This document shows, in pieces, positions 35,225 through 46,860 of a DNA stretch of 64,000 bases; positions within the stretch are counted from its first letter, which is position 1; the number at the start of each line of letters is the position of its first letter. This DNA is from Capitella teleta (taxonomy: Eukaryota; Annelida; Polychaeta; Capitellidae), in assembly GCA_000328365.1 (NCBI GenBank), contig KB299334.1:77750-141749 (forward strand). The letters run 5' to 3'. The translations under genes and the position numbers were made by a program. The notes below the pieces were generated by a model that was not told the DNA's origin, ran no database searches, and was given only the letters and a program-made list of their open reading frames with translations.

Positions 35225-35545
35225 AAAAAAGAATAATAATAAATCGATTCACTTGTATACCGCAACTGCTTCTATGCTGTTCGAATATCTTCATTGGTTA
35301 GGCCCCAAGGTGACACGTAAGCCCTCAGCGGGATGTGATCACAAACGGTGCTTCAACAACGAAGCAACCAATTGGGCGATGACAATACCATCTTCGTCCA
35401 TGCAGGTACCACATTTCGACACTATGCAATGTGTCGAACTCTATGCTGTGGTGAACATGAGGATTTTCAGGCCAAGAAAATCGAAACCCTGACCGGGAAT
35501 CGAACCCATGACCCTCTGCACGTTAAGAGAGCCCACGCTGATTTC
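35225..35545 (-). mobile_element. 5'-truncated tRNA-Lys-like SINE
   Basis: Read on the minus strand, the element starts with a partial tRNA-like head (CTCTTAACGTGCAGAGGGTC, then the B box GGGTTCGATTCCC), resembling the anticodon arm to T arm of tRNA-Lys. No A box is visible, so the 5' end is truncated. A unique body of about 250 bp follows and ends in a TTATTATTATTC tail. No second copy of this body was noticed in the window. Confidence 0.65.
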
Positions 35546-36147
35546 AAACAATGATTATCAACGTTTTCACTTTTTTTAAGTTGGCATATTGACCGGAAAT
35601 TGTAGTGTGAATCCCAACCCAGATGCAACATGCTAATATGATATGCTATGCTAATAATACTGATAATAATAGTATGCTAATATTTATTATAAATTTATAG
35701 GGATTGATTATACATTTTATTGTGTTGAAATTTTGAAGTGAAGAATGTTAGGTTTCCAGATACAGCCTGCATATTTCCCTATATCTCGCTTGTTAAAGAC
35801 GACGATGGTATCGTCGCCGGTGGATGAAGTCCAGAACTATACTGTTCAGTTTCATTGGATTATACTACGATTCAATTGATTTCTGCTATTCGTGGTTGCA
35901 TAATGACTATTGCTATGCTCTTACTGAATCAGAGATCAGCTTTGATTAACTGGCAGAGACCACTAGTTCTGAATCTTTGCATTATCCCATACCTCATCCA
36001 CTTTAGCCGATATATTTGCAGATGTATGTGAACACAATGTCACATTATGATTCAAAGCGTAACTATACGCTTGATTCCTTTATCAGAAACCAACCCCGAT
36101 TGTAAATTAGAACAAAATTAAACAAATCACAAAAGTACCAATAAATA

Positions 36148-36153
36148 TTTATT
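36148..36153 (-). terminator. Poly(A) signal of the fucosyltransferase gene
   Basis: AATAAA on the minus strand, about 63 nt past the stop codon at 36216-36218. The spacing suits a short 3' UTR. Confidence 0.6.
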
Positions 36154-36215
36154 GTACAGTAGTATGATATAATTAAAAGGAAATTGTCATACAAACATAG
36201 ATTTTCTCTTGTAAA

Positions 36216-37457
36216 TTAAGTCTTCAATTCGAATGATCCTTTGTAATAATCTGCAACTTTCGTGCATCTTCTGTCCTCGCTCCAGAAGTCGAGCACATCT
36301 TTAACTTGCGTGACGTCACTGCGATGCGCGTGGAGGTATTTGCACAATTCACACTGATAGCGAACGTTGTGGTACCACTGGTTGCCTGGGTGCTTACAAA
36401 CGAGAGAGTTCTTCCTTCTGATAATCTCATTAAACTGAGCATCGTCCTTATCGATCTCTTTGAGGCGGTCAGCAAGTGCTTTCGGTGATGAGAAGTCTTT
36501 GATGTCCAAGAAGGTTCTCTCTGGTAGGATGTTATGGTAGGCCACTCCACCCAGAGTGATTGGAATCGACGTGATCGGTTGCATAACCAGACGCCAGAGT
36601 TTCTCGGTGACGTAACCTTCACATATGCTGTTTTCGAAGGATAAATAAAACTTGTAGTCCTTGTTCAGGATTTCTTTGTCGCAGTCGCCTCTCTGGTATT
36701 TGTTGCCACAGGAGAAATTTCCACATTTGCCCCAAATATCTACTGGGATATACTTCCCAAGTTCAGCCGCGTAAGCCTCTCGTTTGGATTGCGTGTTGCA
36801 GTGGCTGACGAACCAGGCGACCCTTGACCCCTTGCCGGCTGCAAAGTTGGTGTCCTCCTGCTTGATCTTGTTGAAGCGCTCGTCGTCCATGTAACAAGTG
36901 CGATGTCGTTCGGTAATCGGAATATGAGAATCGAAAGTGATGGTTGAAGATAAGTTGAAGACGGATCGAATAGGATCTAGGGATACCTCTTGAATCCAGG
37001 TCTGTGGTGGTGTTTCGATCTCATAAAACATCCAGCGGTGATCATGGAAGCGATGAGATGGCATGTCGTTTGGGTCGATCTTCTGTCCGTGGAATAAGAT
37101 GATTTCACTTGTATTATACAGCGTTCTATCGATGACATTTTCGCACGTTTTACCAGCAGGAAACTTGCACATTTCGAAGGTCGCCGTCCCCAGCGGCCAA
37201 TTGGTGATGTTGTCATTTGTCCATGACAATATCCTAATGTTACCTTCCTGAGGGAACGACGGCTCCAATTTCACTTCACTAGAGATGGGATCATTTTTCG
37301 GCACCGAATCTTCGGCCCGAGGAAACTTTGGGTTGACATCAATGCTCGGAAGAGAAGTCAAGTCGCCGGTTTTGCTGTTGGTCAGAATTGGGTGGATGAC
37401 GAAACAGCCAACGCAGAGGAAGATGAATGATGTGAGTAGACGGTGGAATCGAAGCAT
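36216..37457 (-). CDS. Alpha-1,3-fucosyltransferase (GT10 family), Golgi type II membrane protein
   Basis: The predicted enzyme transfers fucose from GDP-fucose to N-acetylglucosamine-containing glycans in the Golgi, making Lewis-type or core epitopes. The 413-residue protein has a short cytosolic end and one membrane anchor (about 8-26). An N-terminal Rossmann-like half contains HDHRWMFYEIETPP. The GT10 catalytic C-terminal half has WFVSHCNTQSKRE, IWGKCGN and the donor-site signature KFYLSFENSICEGYVTEKLW (about 269-288). N-glycosylation sequons occur at NIT, NTS, NLS and NFS. The C-terminal CxxC-type cysteines (CELCKYL, RRC) are family-like. The length is normal and the frame intact. A splice acceptor (TTTTTCAG) lies 28 nt before the ATG, so at least one 5' UTR exon exists while the coding region is a single exon. 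The acceptor specificity (which FUT) cannot be decided from sequence alone. Confidence 0.92.
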   Translation of the reverse strand: MLRFHRLLTSFIFLCVGCFVIHPILTNSKTGDLTSLPSIDVNPKFPRAEDSVPKNDPISSEVKLEPSFPQEGNIRILSWTNDNITNWPLGTATFEMCKFPAGKTCENVIDRTLYNTSEIILFHGQKIDPNDMPSHRFHDHRWMFYEIETPPQTWIQEVSLDPIRSVFNLSSTITFDSHIPITERHRTCYMDDERFNKIKQEDTNFAAGKGSRVAWFVSHCNTQSKREAYAAELGKYIPVDIWGKCGNFSCGNKYQRGDCDKEILNKDYKFYLSFENSICEGYVTEKLWRLVMQPITSIPITLGGVAYHNILPERTFLDIKDFSSPKALADRLKEIDKDDAQFNEIIRRKNSLVCKHPGNQWYHNVRYQCELCKYLHAHRSDVTQVKDVLDFWSEDRRCTKVADYYKGSFELKT

Positions 37458-37879
37458 GGCGAGGAAGTAGCAGCCCAGCCTCCTTCTGAAAAATCAGTGC
37501 ACACAGTGCTTGATAATATGCAAATATAACTCCTTCAATATTTAATGAACTGAATTATCAATAGTTCTATAATAGACTCACTAATCGCGGATCGAAACAG
37601 AACTAACGCAGGATCAAAGCTTGTTATAACAACAATCTTTATGATGGAGTCTATTCTATGTAAATCAGTTTATAGATTTAGTGGTCTAAATCAACATGTA
37701 ATTCAAATTACAGATGTATTTATTCATTTGTGACAGATTGTTCTCGTGGAATCGGCACTCCAAATATATCACATTTGTATAATTCAAATCAAAATTATAC
37801 ATGCAAGTTGCAGACATATGCTGATTGTATGTCATGTTTCGTCGATGAATAAAACATTATTGAATCGGGTTTTACTCAC

Positions 37880-37955
37880 TTTTGAACAACATCCTCGGCG
37901 GCAGCAGCATCTTTGGTTCCATGGTTGCTGAATCTACCGCCCATGTTAAAACGGC
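37880..37955 (-). other. Candidate 5' UTR exon of the fucosyltransferase gene
   Basis: A strong donor (TTCAAAA/GTGAGT, GT at 37879-37878) on the minus strand lies 0.4 kb upstream of the acceptor at 37487-37486. Joining them would place two short upstream ATGs out of frame with the main start. The 5' limit is not determinable. Confidence 0.4.
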
Positions 37956-38363
37956 GAGCATTGATGGGTCATTTTCAAATATTTGCAGTTTTTTGTGTCT
38001 CGGGTGTTTGGACATTTTTTTCTCCATTTTTTATCTTAAACTGATCAATATCAATTTTGTTAATGAAAAACGAACCATTTTGAGGTTTAGCAAAACATAC
38101 CCAGAGCGTTTTTATTGAATTGCCCAGTAGATATACTGATTGGAATTGTGTGACCCCCTGGAATAATGCTTGTCCCAAACACCATTCCACCGACTTGCGC
38201 TTGCTTTACATGCCCATTGGACCAACTATGTGGGATAAAAAATTAACTTCATATGTTGCATTACATCTGTTCTACTAGAAAACGAAGCGTTCCAAAGGTT
38301 TGGTTACTATATTATCATGGTTTTTTTTATATATATAACATACCCGTCCCCAAGTTTTGTCCA

Positions 38364-38413
38364 NNNNNNNNNNNNNNNNNNNNNNNNNNNNNNNNNNNNN
38401 NNNNNNNNNNNNN
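38364..38413. other. Assembly gap (50 N)
   Basis: Exactly 50 N bases lie between the fucosyltransferase 5' flank and the Kelch gene 3' flank. The round number suggests a placeholder of unknown true length. Confidence 0.98.
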
Positions 38414-38974
38414 CTTCCCAAAGGAAGAAGCAGAAATTCCATTGTTTCCAATGAAAATTGATCCTTAATTACTCCTAAGTTAATTAAAATACATAGAACT
38501 GTTTAATTAGCTCCATTACAAAGAGGACACATTGGAATGAATTTTAAATGTCTCTACCATTGAATATTTTCTTCTTCACCCTCGAAATGTCCGTCGAACA
38601 CGGCCGACTTTTGTTCTAAAAAGCACTTTTTGGGCGAGGGGAGACATATAACAAAAAAGGCAGAAATAGGAGATCATTGTACACAATGCTTCAATACGCA
38701 TATATTTTTATATATGATGTGCAACAATTATTGACAGTTAGTAATCGCTAATCACGACGACGATTAATCAGGCCAAACAACTAGATATTGCAGAGGTCTA
38801 ATCCATGAAGAACAAGAATGGGATCTATTGTGTATCTCGACCTGATGATTTTATGTTCAAGTGTAATTCAATTAATTAATTATATACCGCGATTGTAACA
38901 CGAAAGAATAATAACCTATTGGGAAACACACATTATGGAAAATGATTAATAATTATGCCCATGCGTCCGGTCAG

Positions 38975-38977
<3 letters not shown>

Positions 38978-39011
<34 letters not shown>
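38978..39011. repeat. Poly(A) run, 34 bases
   Basis: An uninterrupted A run about 120 bp beyond the stop codon of the Kelch gene, which lies on the other strand. It is therefore a T run in that gene's 3' region and not its poly(A) tail. Confidence 0.9.
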
Positions 39012-39013
<2 letters not shown>

Positions 39014-39128
39014 TGAATTAGAACATGTCGCATGGTGAGGATAAAATCAAATAGTTGATCGAAGTGAAAGATTGAATGCTTGCAGATCAAGTTTCAAGAT
39101 GACACGAGTTTTGCAGTTATTCATTTCC

Positions 39129-40835
39129 TCAAATTGTGCACGATGCATGTAACATCATTTTATTGCACTCCAAACCTTGCATCAATTCATATCGATTTGA
39201 CCAACGGTCATCAACGGGGTCATACTCCTCAACATGCTCCTCATTTCCAATCAGAATCCTCCCTCTCCACACAGTGGCTGCATTGTATATATACTCATGC
39301 GTTGGTTGCGAGAGGACTTTCCATTCATCGTTTTCGGGATCATAACTGTAGCACGCTTTCTCTTCTCCACCAACCACATAGATCTTGTCACCGAGTGCAA
39401 CCGCAGCACCATAATAACAATCCCCAGGCACCTCACTGCGCATTCGCCATTCGTTCAACGCAGGATCAAACTCCTGCGTCACCTTCGTCTGATAACCACC
39501 AAGAGCATAGACTTTGTTAGCAAATTGTACAATGAGGGGCATATCTACTGCATGCAGCATTTCTTGCTCGGATTTCCACTCGGGGTTCGATTCCTGTAGG
39601 TTGATGGATTTAACAGATTTTGATGCAGGATCATCTCCAAAAGCAAAAATTTTCCCATCAATGAAAGCAAGAGTGCTGTACTCATTGACAGGTTTCCAAG
39701 AAACTGGAGTCGCTCGCTTGAGTTTTGGCTCCACAAAAGAACAGCCGTTGTTGTCAATCAAATACAATCCGAAGGGGGACGTTATAACCCGATGAAAGTT
39801 TGTTGCGATACCAGCTAGAATTGTTTCCCATTTAATCCCACTTCCGTCCACGAATGACGCAACGGAAAGTGAGACTTTATTAGAAAAATTCGATCTGATT
39901 AATTGAAAAAGAGATGATCCACGCGAATGAAATGCCTGCCGGGGAACACATCTTGCATTGTGAATTGCAGGACGGCAGTTGAAGTGGAATTGCGACCAGA
40001 GAGCTTCGTGGGCAAGTTGGATGCATTCAGACTTCAGCATCAGAGAACTGCGACATATCTTCTCAGTTAGCATCGTTTGCGTACAGAAGGGAAAGCGGAT
40101 AAGAGGAGCGATTCTGGGGAAGACCTCCTCTCTGGCATCTGGATCTGCATTCACCCAATGAACGACCGCCTCAAAGACAACGTCTTCGTTCTCTGCATTC
40201 AACCGATCACTAGACACAACCTCCACAAGTTCATCTTCAGTCAATTTGTCAAAATCAGAAATCTCCCTGAACTCTCGAAACTTAGACAGAATGAAATCAA
40301 ATGCAGTCTTGATGAGCAATTTCAGATTGAACACTTGTCCATATTTGTAATAATCAATGCAATTTGAGAGACCAACAGTGTCTACCAGATATTCTTCGCA
40401 ATGGGCCTTCAGGTGCTTACAACAAAGAAATTCGCTCCCAGCAACGATTTCTTTGATATTTCCCGACGTGAGCTCGATGTTTCCAGAGTAAAAGAATTCA
40501 ACCAGAATCTTGATGATGTCTGAGTCTGCGAAATCCAGCTTGATGTTCTGCTCAGCGCCCTCCTTCAGTCCCGATTGGAACATGGTGTCGAAGAAGGGAC
40601 TGGCGGCCATCAGGACGACCTTGTGGCACAGGATGGCTGACTGATCAGGGAGTATGAGAGTCACATCAGTCATGACTTCCTTCTCTTGTAACTTGTGGAG
40701 AGAAGCCATGAAGGCCTTCAGGTGAGAATCCAAATTCAATCTGGAAATGGAAAATTTTCCTCATGCTTGCATGTATTATATTTATATAAAAAGCAGACGC
40801 TATCAGAGCCCACTCAGCGGTACTCACCCACTCAT
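39129..40835 (-). CDS. BTB-BACK-Kelch protein (KLHL-like), 539 aa
   Basis: This is a likely substrate adaptor of a Cullin-3 ubiquitin ligase. The main coding exon is 40740-39129. The frame opens at its 5' edge with TTG rather than ATG, directly after a TTTCCAG acceptor. The start codon is supplied by an upstream exon ending ATGAGTGG/GTGAGT (coding 40835-40828), which joins in frame to give MSGLNLDSHLK. The BTB domain spans about residues 22-125 (DVTLILPDQSAILCHKVVLM, SPFFDTMFQSG), BACK about 135-240 and degenerate Kelch repeats about 290-535 (VYALGGYQTKVTQEFDP, KIYVVGGEEKACYSYDP). The length is near the family norm. Some Kelch blades lack the paired glycines, so the propeller is divergent. 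The closest named KLHL member cannot be assigned. Confidence 0.9.
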
Positions 40836-41447
40836 TTTCGTCTTCCGGCCACTTGTCGCTCAGAGCAATAATACTTCGACCAGATTTAGACCCTGCAGTC
40901 GTCGTACTCGCAGGTAAGAAACCTCAGTGAAAGTATCGGTGAGATACGACCAAATCTGAAACGAGAAATTTATAATTCATTCATCATCTTTTTCTTCTTA
41001 TTTTTCTTCTTGTGTGGCGGTGCATCATAAAGGCTCCTGCATGAGTACAATCAAATAAAAATCATTTATCATGAGTTTACAAATGCTAGGCAGAGATCTC
41101 ATGCCCAGTAATTAATACTGCAGTCTGCTTCAATAGTTAAAGAAGGGGAGGGCATGGGGGACGGGAGGGTGTGTGATGTGCACAGTAGGCGGCTAATCTC
41201 GCCACCTACTGCTTCCTGGTGTAAGTAAACTGAAAACGGATGATGATCGGCAGTTGCTGAGCTTGACTTGAATTACAAGGTTATGGTATTATATAGATTA
41301 GCTGACATACTACAGCGAGACTCAGGGGTCCATGGACCTCGCCCGATTTATCTGTGCTATATATAGATTTGTCGACTGCATGTAGAGCATGCTAGAACTG
41401 CTGTGATAGTTGTGCGTGTAAACAAACACAAGTATGAGTCTCTTACC
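40836..41447 (-). other. 5' UTR exons and intron of the Kelch gene
   Basis: On the minus strand a donor (GGTTCAG/GTAAGA, exon end 41447) and an acceptor (CGTTTCAG, exon start 40955) define a noncoding first exon ending at 41447 and a second exon 40955-40828. The second exon carries 120 nt of 5' UTR before the 8-nt coding piece. Splice sites match the consensus well; the transcription start is not identified. Confidence 0.6.
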
Positions 41448-42755
41448 TGAACCAATTCAGCTCAGACGTTTCCTCGTTCGCTGGTTTCGATCAACTGAGA
41501 ATCAGCACTTTCACTTTCGACCAACCATGAAGTCAACTGTGACGTTATGATATCAGCAGAGACAACGTTATGAATGCAAGAATCATTGGCGGATAGTGGG
41601 GCGGCTTTCTCTTCGTCTTGAAGAAAAACCCACAGAATTGTTCAAGTTTTGGAGCACAGTAGCACACTTGGTACAGGTGTACTTTATGGCCACATAAAGA
41701 CATACTGAGGTTGACATTTAATGTGGAATATTTTTTTCTTTCTGTGATAATTCAAACTCCAAAGGGTCCATCACCTCCATCAGGGGAATTTTGATGCCGT
41801 TCAAGTTTTTCGATTGCTCATCCATATAAGAGAATACATTGCAAATCTGAATGGGAGGCTATTCCTATGGATACTAATCACTCCCTTATCAATGGGATGC
41901 TCTGGGATATCAGGCTTTTTACAACTCTCATGGTTGTCAGACGGGTCAGATACCCACAATTAAAGATGCCAAAATCATGGGGTTCATTCAATTTGTTTTG
42001 AGCTTGATCAATGGGCGGAGATGTGAATTACCGCAATGTACTATGATATCCAATTTAAGATATCTCTACAATTTTGCTTATACATCGCCATACAATAAAA
42101 ACACGGTCATTGTGTTTGGGAAAGGTGTCGAGAAATGATTTTTAGTTTAATTTAAGACTAATTTCCGAATTCTCTACTAAGGAAAGTAGGAAAGTAGGGC
42201 TGCTTGAAATCATAGATTCCCCTGAAGAAAATGTTTCCTAATTAAATGTTTGCAGATACTTTCGGTCGATCACTTCTCTAACGTGGACAGCCGAAATCAC
42301 CTATTCTATTAAATATCTCATTATATCTGTGACGCATCCATTAATCACGGAACATCAAGCTTGGTGTTTATAACTACATGTAATCAAGGGCGTAGAATAC
42401 TAGTTTGTCAATGTTTTTATGACCGCAAGTGAATTATTGACCAAAAACAGGCGGCGATTGTGCCCGCAAAAACCTAACATGGAGTCAGATATCCCAGCCA
42501 GCGCTTGGCGTCGTCCAACAAACAATGACGATGTACCAGATGCAAACATTCACTGCTCCAGCAAGCAATCACCTTCATTTTCTCACCAAACCCATGACTC
42601 GGAAGGATTCAATTCAACGGCCAGCCAGAGCATGGCGCGGATTACTGCGCACTGACGCTTGCGAGGTGAGGCCAATATTCCTGGGAAGTAGTTGAGGCCT
42701 ACCTCCCCCAGAACCACCACCAAGACCTCTCAACCGTTGGAGCACCTCATCCAGT

Positions 42756-43084
42756 GTGATTGTGTGATTGGGGTTTTACGGCTCCACCCAACTCATTCGG
42801 GTTATACGGGCGCCAGAACAGAAGGCCCGGGACCGGGGTTTCTCCCTACTCTTAACGATAAATCCCAAGGGTTCTTTATCCTGCATACCACCATAGATAG
42901 TAGTACACAGCGCCCGGCCTTGTTACGCAGATGGGCAGCACTGTAGAGTCACTGAAGAATCACAATTGTAATTCACAATCATAACGCCCGTGGCCTGATC
43001 GGGTCTCGAACCCGGGACCTCGACCCCCACGGTCGGCATAGGATTGCAGTCCGTCGGTTTAACCCACTGAGCTATTCAGTGCCC
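42756..43084 (-). mobile_element. tRNA-Cys-like SINE, copy 1
   Basis: Read on the minus strand, the element begins GGGCACTGAATAGCTCAGTGG with a perfect RNA polymerase III A box (TAGCTCAGTGG). It then has an anticodon-arm-like GACTGCAATCC as in tRNA-Cys(GCA) and a B box GGGTTCGAGACCC about 70 nt in. A body of about 220 bp ends in AGCCGTAAAACCCC followed by a short AATCACAC tandem tail. It shares this whole layout with the copy at 59287-59648. Confidence 0.85.
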
Positions 43085-43404
43085 TCATTCAGATCACAAA
43101 ACGCCTCCACTAGGGTGCACGCCAAACAATCTCCAAACAGACGGCCCCTCCGCTTCGGGAGACAGCTGGCGTCATGTCTCCGGACCGCAGTAGTCGGCCA
43201 CTTATCCCAGCAGATGACAGTCACCGTCGCCCTGCAATCTATAAGCGATTCTAGCGATGTCGCTTTGCTGTTCGGCCGCGTCGTTGGGAATACAGGGATG
43301 GTCACTAACCGTCACTGTTGCATGCTGCTGGTGCCAAAGACAGGCAGGCTCTGGAACCTGGTGGAGAAACCTGTCTGGAGTTCCCGCAACATCATCCACC
43401 AAAA

Positions 43405-43570
43405 GAGTAGCTGAGTCAACTAAGTAGACGAGTGTCCTGCGCCTGCACCTTGCTGTTGATGACAAACAGTGTCCATGCCTTCTCAACCTGTTTATCTCGC
43501 TGAACGGCCGGTGTGAGGATGCCCCTGGCCATGGCGTACTCCAGCAGAGCATGCGGCGACACCAGACCTA
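43405..43570 (-). other. Isolated exon-like segment, unidentified
   Basis: On the minus strand an acceptor-like TTCGTCTTAG precedes an open reading of about 50 codons with balanced codon use (begins LVSPHALLEYAMARGILTP, includes VEKAWTLFVINSK) before a stop near 43420. GTGCAG after INSK could be a weak donor. I do not recognise the family and see no neighbouring exons. It could be part of a degraded transposable element or a host exon. Confidence 0.25.
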
Positions 43571-44089
43571 AGACGAAGGCAGCATTACAAAGTATAACTC
43601 TTTACCAACATGGCTCAGGTTCCACTCAGGTCACAACAAAGTAGGCAGTGGTTGACCCCTTGCGTTCGTTCTGCAAGCCCAGCATACTGTTTCCGACTAC
43701 AAGAACCAGGTCTCGTGCTGACGAAAGGAGACGAAGGTCCCAAATTGTGAACACTCCTTCCCTCTCTTCCCCGCTGGAGTCCCGGCAGTCAGCGCCTGCC
43801 TCCAAGCTTGCCCTCCGTTCTCAGCTCGTCTTCTCTCTGCTGGTTGATTAAGCTTCACGGCGGCCAAAGCGCATCTCCTGCAGCTCATGCTCCCCTGCGA
43901 TTGCAGGTTCACACGTCGGAAATCCACGTTCTCTCAGAAAGGCTGGCTTTCTAGGGACCCGGCCTGCCTTGTGGGTGCCTAACAATCCTCCCTCTACTGG
44001 CTCACTACTCCATTTCCGGGCATCTCTATTGAACGAACAGGGGTTACCGCCTGAGTTTCTGGCGTGACTATTGGAGGAGTCACGGGAGC

Positions 44090-44260
44090 GGCCACACGAC
44101 GTGCTCGCCGTGCGCATGAAAGAATTACCCGTTTCGAGAATGCATGGTTTTAATCGGTCGTGGTGCATAACCGACGCACTTCCCATTCTCGTCGCCAGTG
44201 TGGTTAAACGAGACTTACCCGAACTCTCGCGCTTGTAGATGAGGTCCACAGCGACATCAC
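44090..44260 (-). mobile_element. Ty3/gypsy-like LTR retrotransposon fossil, integrase-end fragment
   Basis: A short minus-strand reading contains MHHDRLKPC, a motif typical of the C-terminal end of gypsy-type polyproteins. It is a small, old, broken fragment. No terminal repeats or other parts of the element were identified around it. Confidence 0.35.
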
Positions 44261-46196
44261 AAAAGCAACATTCACTGGAATATGAATAGGCACAAGCATG
44301 AATAGAGCGGATGCATGCAAGTTACCGTGTTCAGTCAATTGGCAGCAAACTGGTGATATACAATAAATATTAACAATAACGCTTGATTAAGCTGACCCCC
44401 GCAAAACAGCAACATGAGGTGCATGTACATAGAGGTAGTAATACATATAGAGAAAGCATGCTATGTTATTTTGATTCCTACGCATGGATATAGGTCAAAC
44501 GAATCAGCTGACTGCTCAATGAATTATGGGATAGCATTCAGCGGAAGGAATTACTTCCACAGCCATTTATTCAATTCTCACTGGAAACGGAAATGCACCC
44601 AAATGAAATGTATGAAATGTAAGGAAATGCATCTGGCGGTACTTTTAAATATCTAAAATATATTTTAAACGACGTTATCTATGGGTGGATTTTATCAGAT
44701 TGGCTGACCTAAATAAGTTGCTGCCATTGAAACTCGATTTTCTAATTCACTGCACCTAGTGCAATTTCTCTCTGAATTTGATGTGATGAATCCAAACTTC
44801 ATCTTGGAGAACAAATTTTGCTATATTTTCTATAATGTGCCTCCAGCACATTATAGAGTGAAATATTACACATACATGTATTACATTCGGAGAATAACAT
44901 TTGGCCAAAAACAGAAATAAAATAAAAATAAATGTATTCTATGATTGTCACAGTGATTATAGAAATGTTTCTAGAGCACCTGTCCTTGACCTGGCTTCCG
45001 TAAAATCTTGAATAAGAAGACACCAAACACCTATCTGGAGGAGATGATTTATTATTATCGTCCGCCAAGTGGGGAGTACAGGACTTTTGAGATATTATAC
45101 ACACCACACGATGGCAATGTGCCTCAATAATTGCCTCACAGTAACATAAAGACCTTGCATCACTCAGTTGAGTACATGTGCTTTGTTATTATAGGTCAGT
45201 GACTGTTGTGTAGTCCAGAGTGATCATGTGACTTTTGCCCTGTTGCCTTGACCCTTTTGCTGGTCTGAGCTGAGGTGACAACTCACAACCCATTGTCTTG
45301 GGGCTCAGTTGTGGTAAGCCCTTACTAGGTAGACATGCCTCTGCTAGCGAATAGAAGTCCTAAGTCCACACAATTTGTTAAATAAAGATTCTCTCTTGTC
45401 TAACCGTATACGGCATGTTGTGTCATCCACAGGCTTGGAATAAACCAACAAAATTATTATAATCATATTAATTTAGATTATCTCCTATGTTTGATAAAAA
45501 AATCATGCCATTTCTAAATGTAAAAATAACCTCTGGATAAGAGCAATAGGTTATAGTAAACACCCTCCAAACATACAAAACGTATCGAAATTCGATTTTT
45601 AAACTTGTACTTTTCTTCTGCATTGAAAATTCCTTTGAATATACTTCAACCACATGCACTTCCAATTAACTCTCGATCTTCCCTGCTTTTGAGACTTCGG
45701 AATCAAATCATAATGCAAGGCATTTGGAGCAAACAATCTACTTGTATATGAAAAAACTTCAAGTCAAGCCCTACTGCACCACTTTTCCGCCGCTTAACCG
45801 ATACGCTGGACTGCGTGCCGTGGTTTTGAGGGCCATGCGCGGTCTAACTGTACTTACTAGGTCTATGCTCCCAATACATACGGTGCGGTCTGAATTAAAT
45901 ATTGCATTCACTGTTAGCTCAAAGAATTGCATGAATTGTCAAATACTCATATTGTGGATAGTATAATGCAACATCAATGTAAATCTATGGATGACAATAC
46001 GGTTTGTTTGTGAATGAAAGAATCGTAATAAATTATTAAATTGTATCGAGCCCTCGTATAGAACCCGTATCCCGTGTTGATCGATTTTCATCATCTTTGA
46101 TCGGAGGGTGTTCTTTTCATCCTCCGACTCCAGGTCCTCAGTTTCGGATCGGAAGCACCGCGAAACGAGACATCGTTCGCATCTTGAGTCGCAGAA

Positions 46197-46860
46197 ATGA
46201 GCCTCTCGGGTGGTCACGTGGTGCAGTTTATCCTTTGCTTGGCCATCACCAGGGGACGCCACTCAGCGTCTGACTTCACCGCAAAAAAACTCAAATCCTT
46301 GCAAGAAACTTGGCCCTCGTATCACGAAGAGACTTCGCTCGATGTGGGTTACAATGTCATCACAGAAATTGGCGCCACGGAATCTGATTGTGCGAATTCT
46401 CCGCTTGAAAGTTTGGATCTTAGATCAAATCAGATCAGCCAAATAGAAACGGACTCATTCCGGACGTGCAACCTCACTCTCCTACATTTGCAATTCAATC
46501 AACTGACAGCTTTCCCTGATTTGTGGAATATTCGTGATACACTGCAAAATTTGAGAGTCAACAACAATCGAATAGTGTCAGTGGGCGTCTCTGATATCTC
46601 ATTTCTGGAGCAATTAGTCAGTTTGTCCATGGGCGAGAATCCCATCACCTCATTCCCTGACCTCATTAGCCATCTTCCGGCGATTCAAGATTTCGGGATT
46701 ACTGAAATAAAGTTCAATTGCTGTCGAGACTACGCATGGATGAAGAAGACCGCCCATCTGACCACTCGCATCGACCTCAAACCTTGCGCCTACCCAGCCA
46801 AATGGGTCGCTAGGAGTTTGAAATCTCTGGAATATGACGACCTTCTCCAGGAACCATGCC
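46197..46860 (+). CDS. Leucine-rich repeat protein, first coding exon (partial gene)
   Basis: The exon encodes a signal peptide (about 1-24) and several LRRs (LESLDLRSNQISQIETDSF, LTLLHLQFNQLTAFPDLW, LQNLRVNNNRIVSVGV, LEQLVSLSMGENPITSFPDL). A cysteine-bearing LRR C-terminal cap follows (FNCCRDYAWMK ... LKPCAYP ... LQEPC). A consensus donor (C/GTGAGT, GT at 46861-46862) follows directly in phase 1, so the frame's stop at 46866 is intronic and the gene should continue downstream. No matching later exon was recognised before 64 kb. Proteins with this first exon are usually secreted or single-pass receptors, or LRR-bearing GPCRs; which applies here is unknown. Confidence 0.75.

Larger units (their letters stand above)
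24017..36140. other. Intergenic region between receptor and fucosyltransferase genes
   Basis: No gene is seen. Contents: the receptor 5' flank, a 31-A run (25051-25081), a hexamer repeat (26835-26890), a 31-bp tandem duplication (29478-29531), a 501-bp MITE (31081-31581), a GC-richer block without recognised coding sequence (about 32440-33150), a LINE 3' fragment (33150-34180) and a truncated SINE (35225-35545). The remainder is AT-rich unique sequence with scattered simple repeats. Confidence 0.6.
41460..46196. other. Intergenic region between Kelch and LRR genes
   Basis: No whole gene is recognised. It contains a tRNA-Cys-like SINE (42756-43084), a GC-richer stretch (43085-44260) with an isolated exon-like segment and a short Ty3/gypsy fossil, then AT-rich unique sequence from 44,280 to 46,150 in which nothing further is seen. 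Confidence 0.55.

Noticed and set aside
38253-38468. Open frame spanning the N run
   Set aside because: It crosses an assembly gap and has no supporting similarity.
39080-39599. Plus-strand open frames of up to 146 codons
   Set aside because: Antisense shadows of the Kelch exon.
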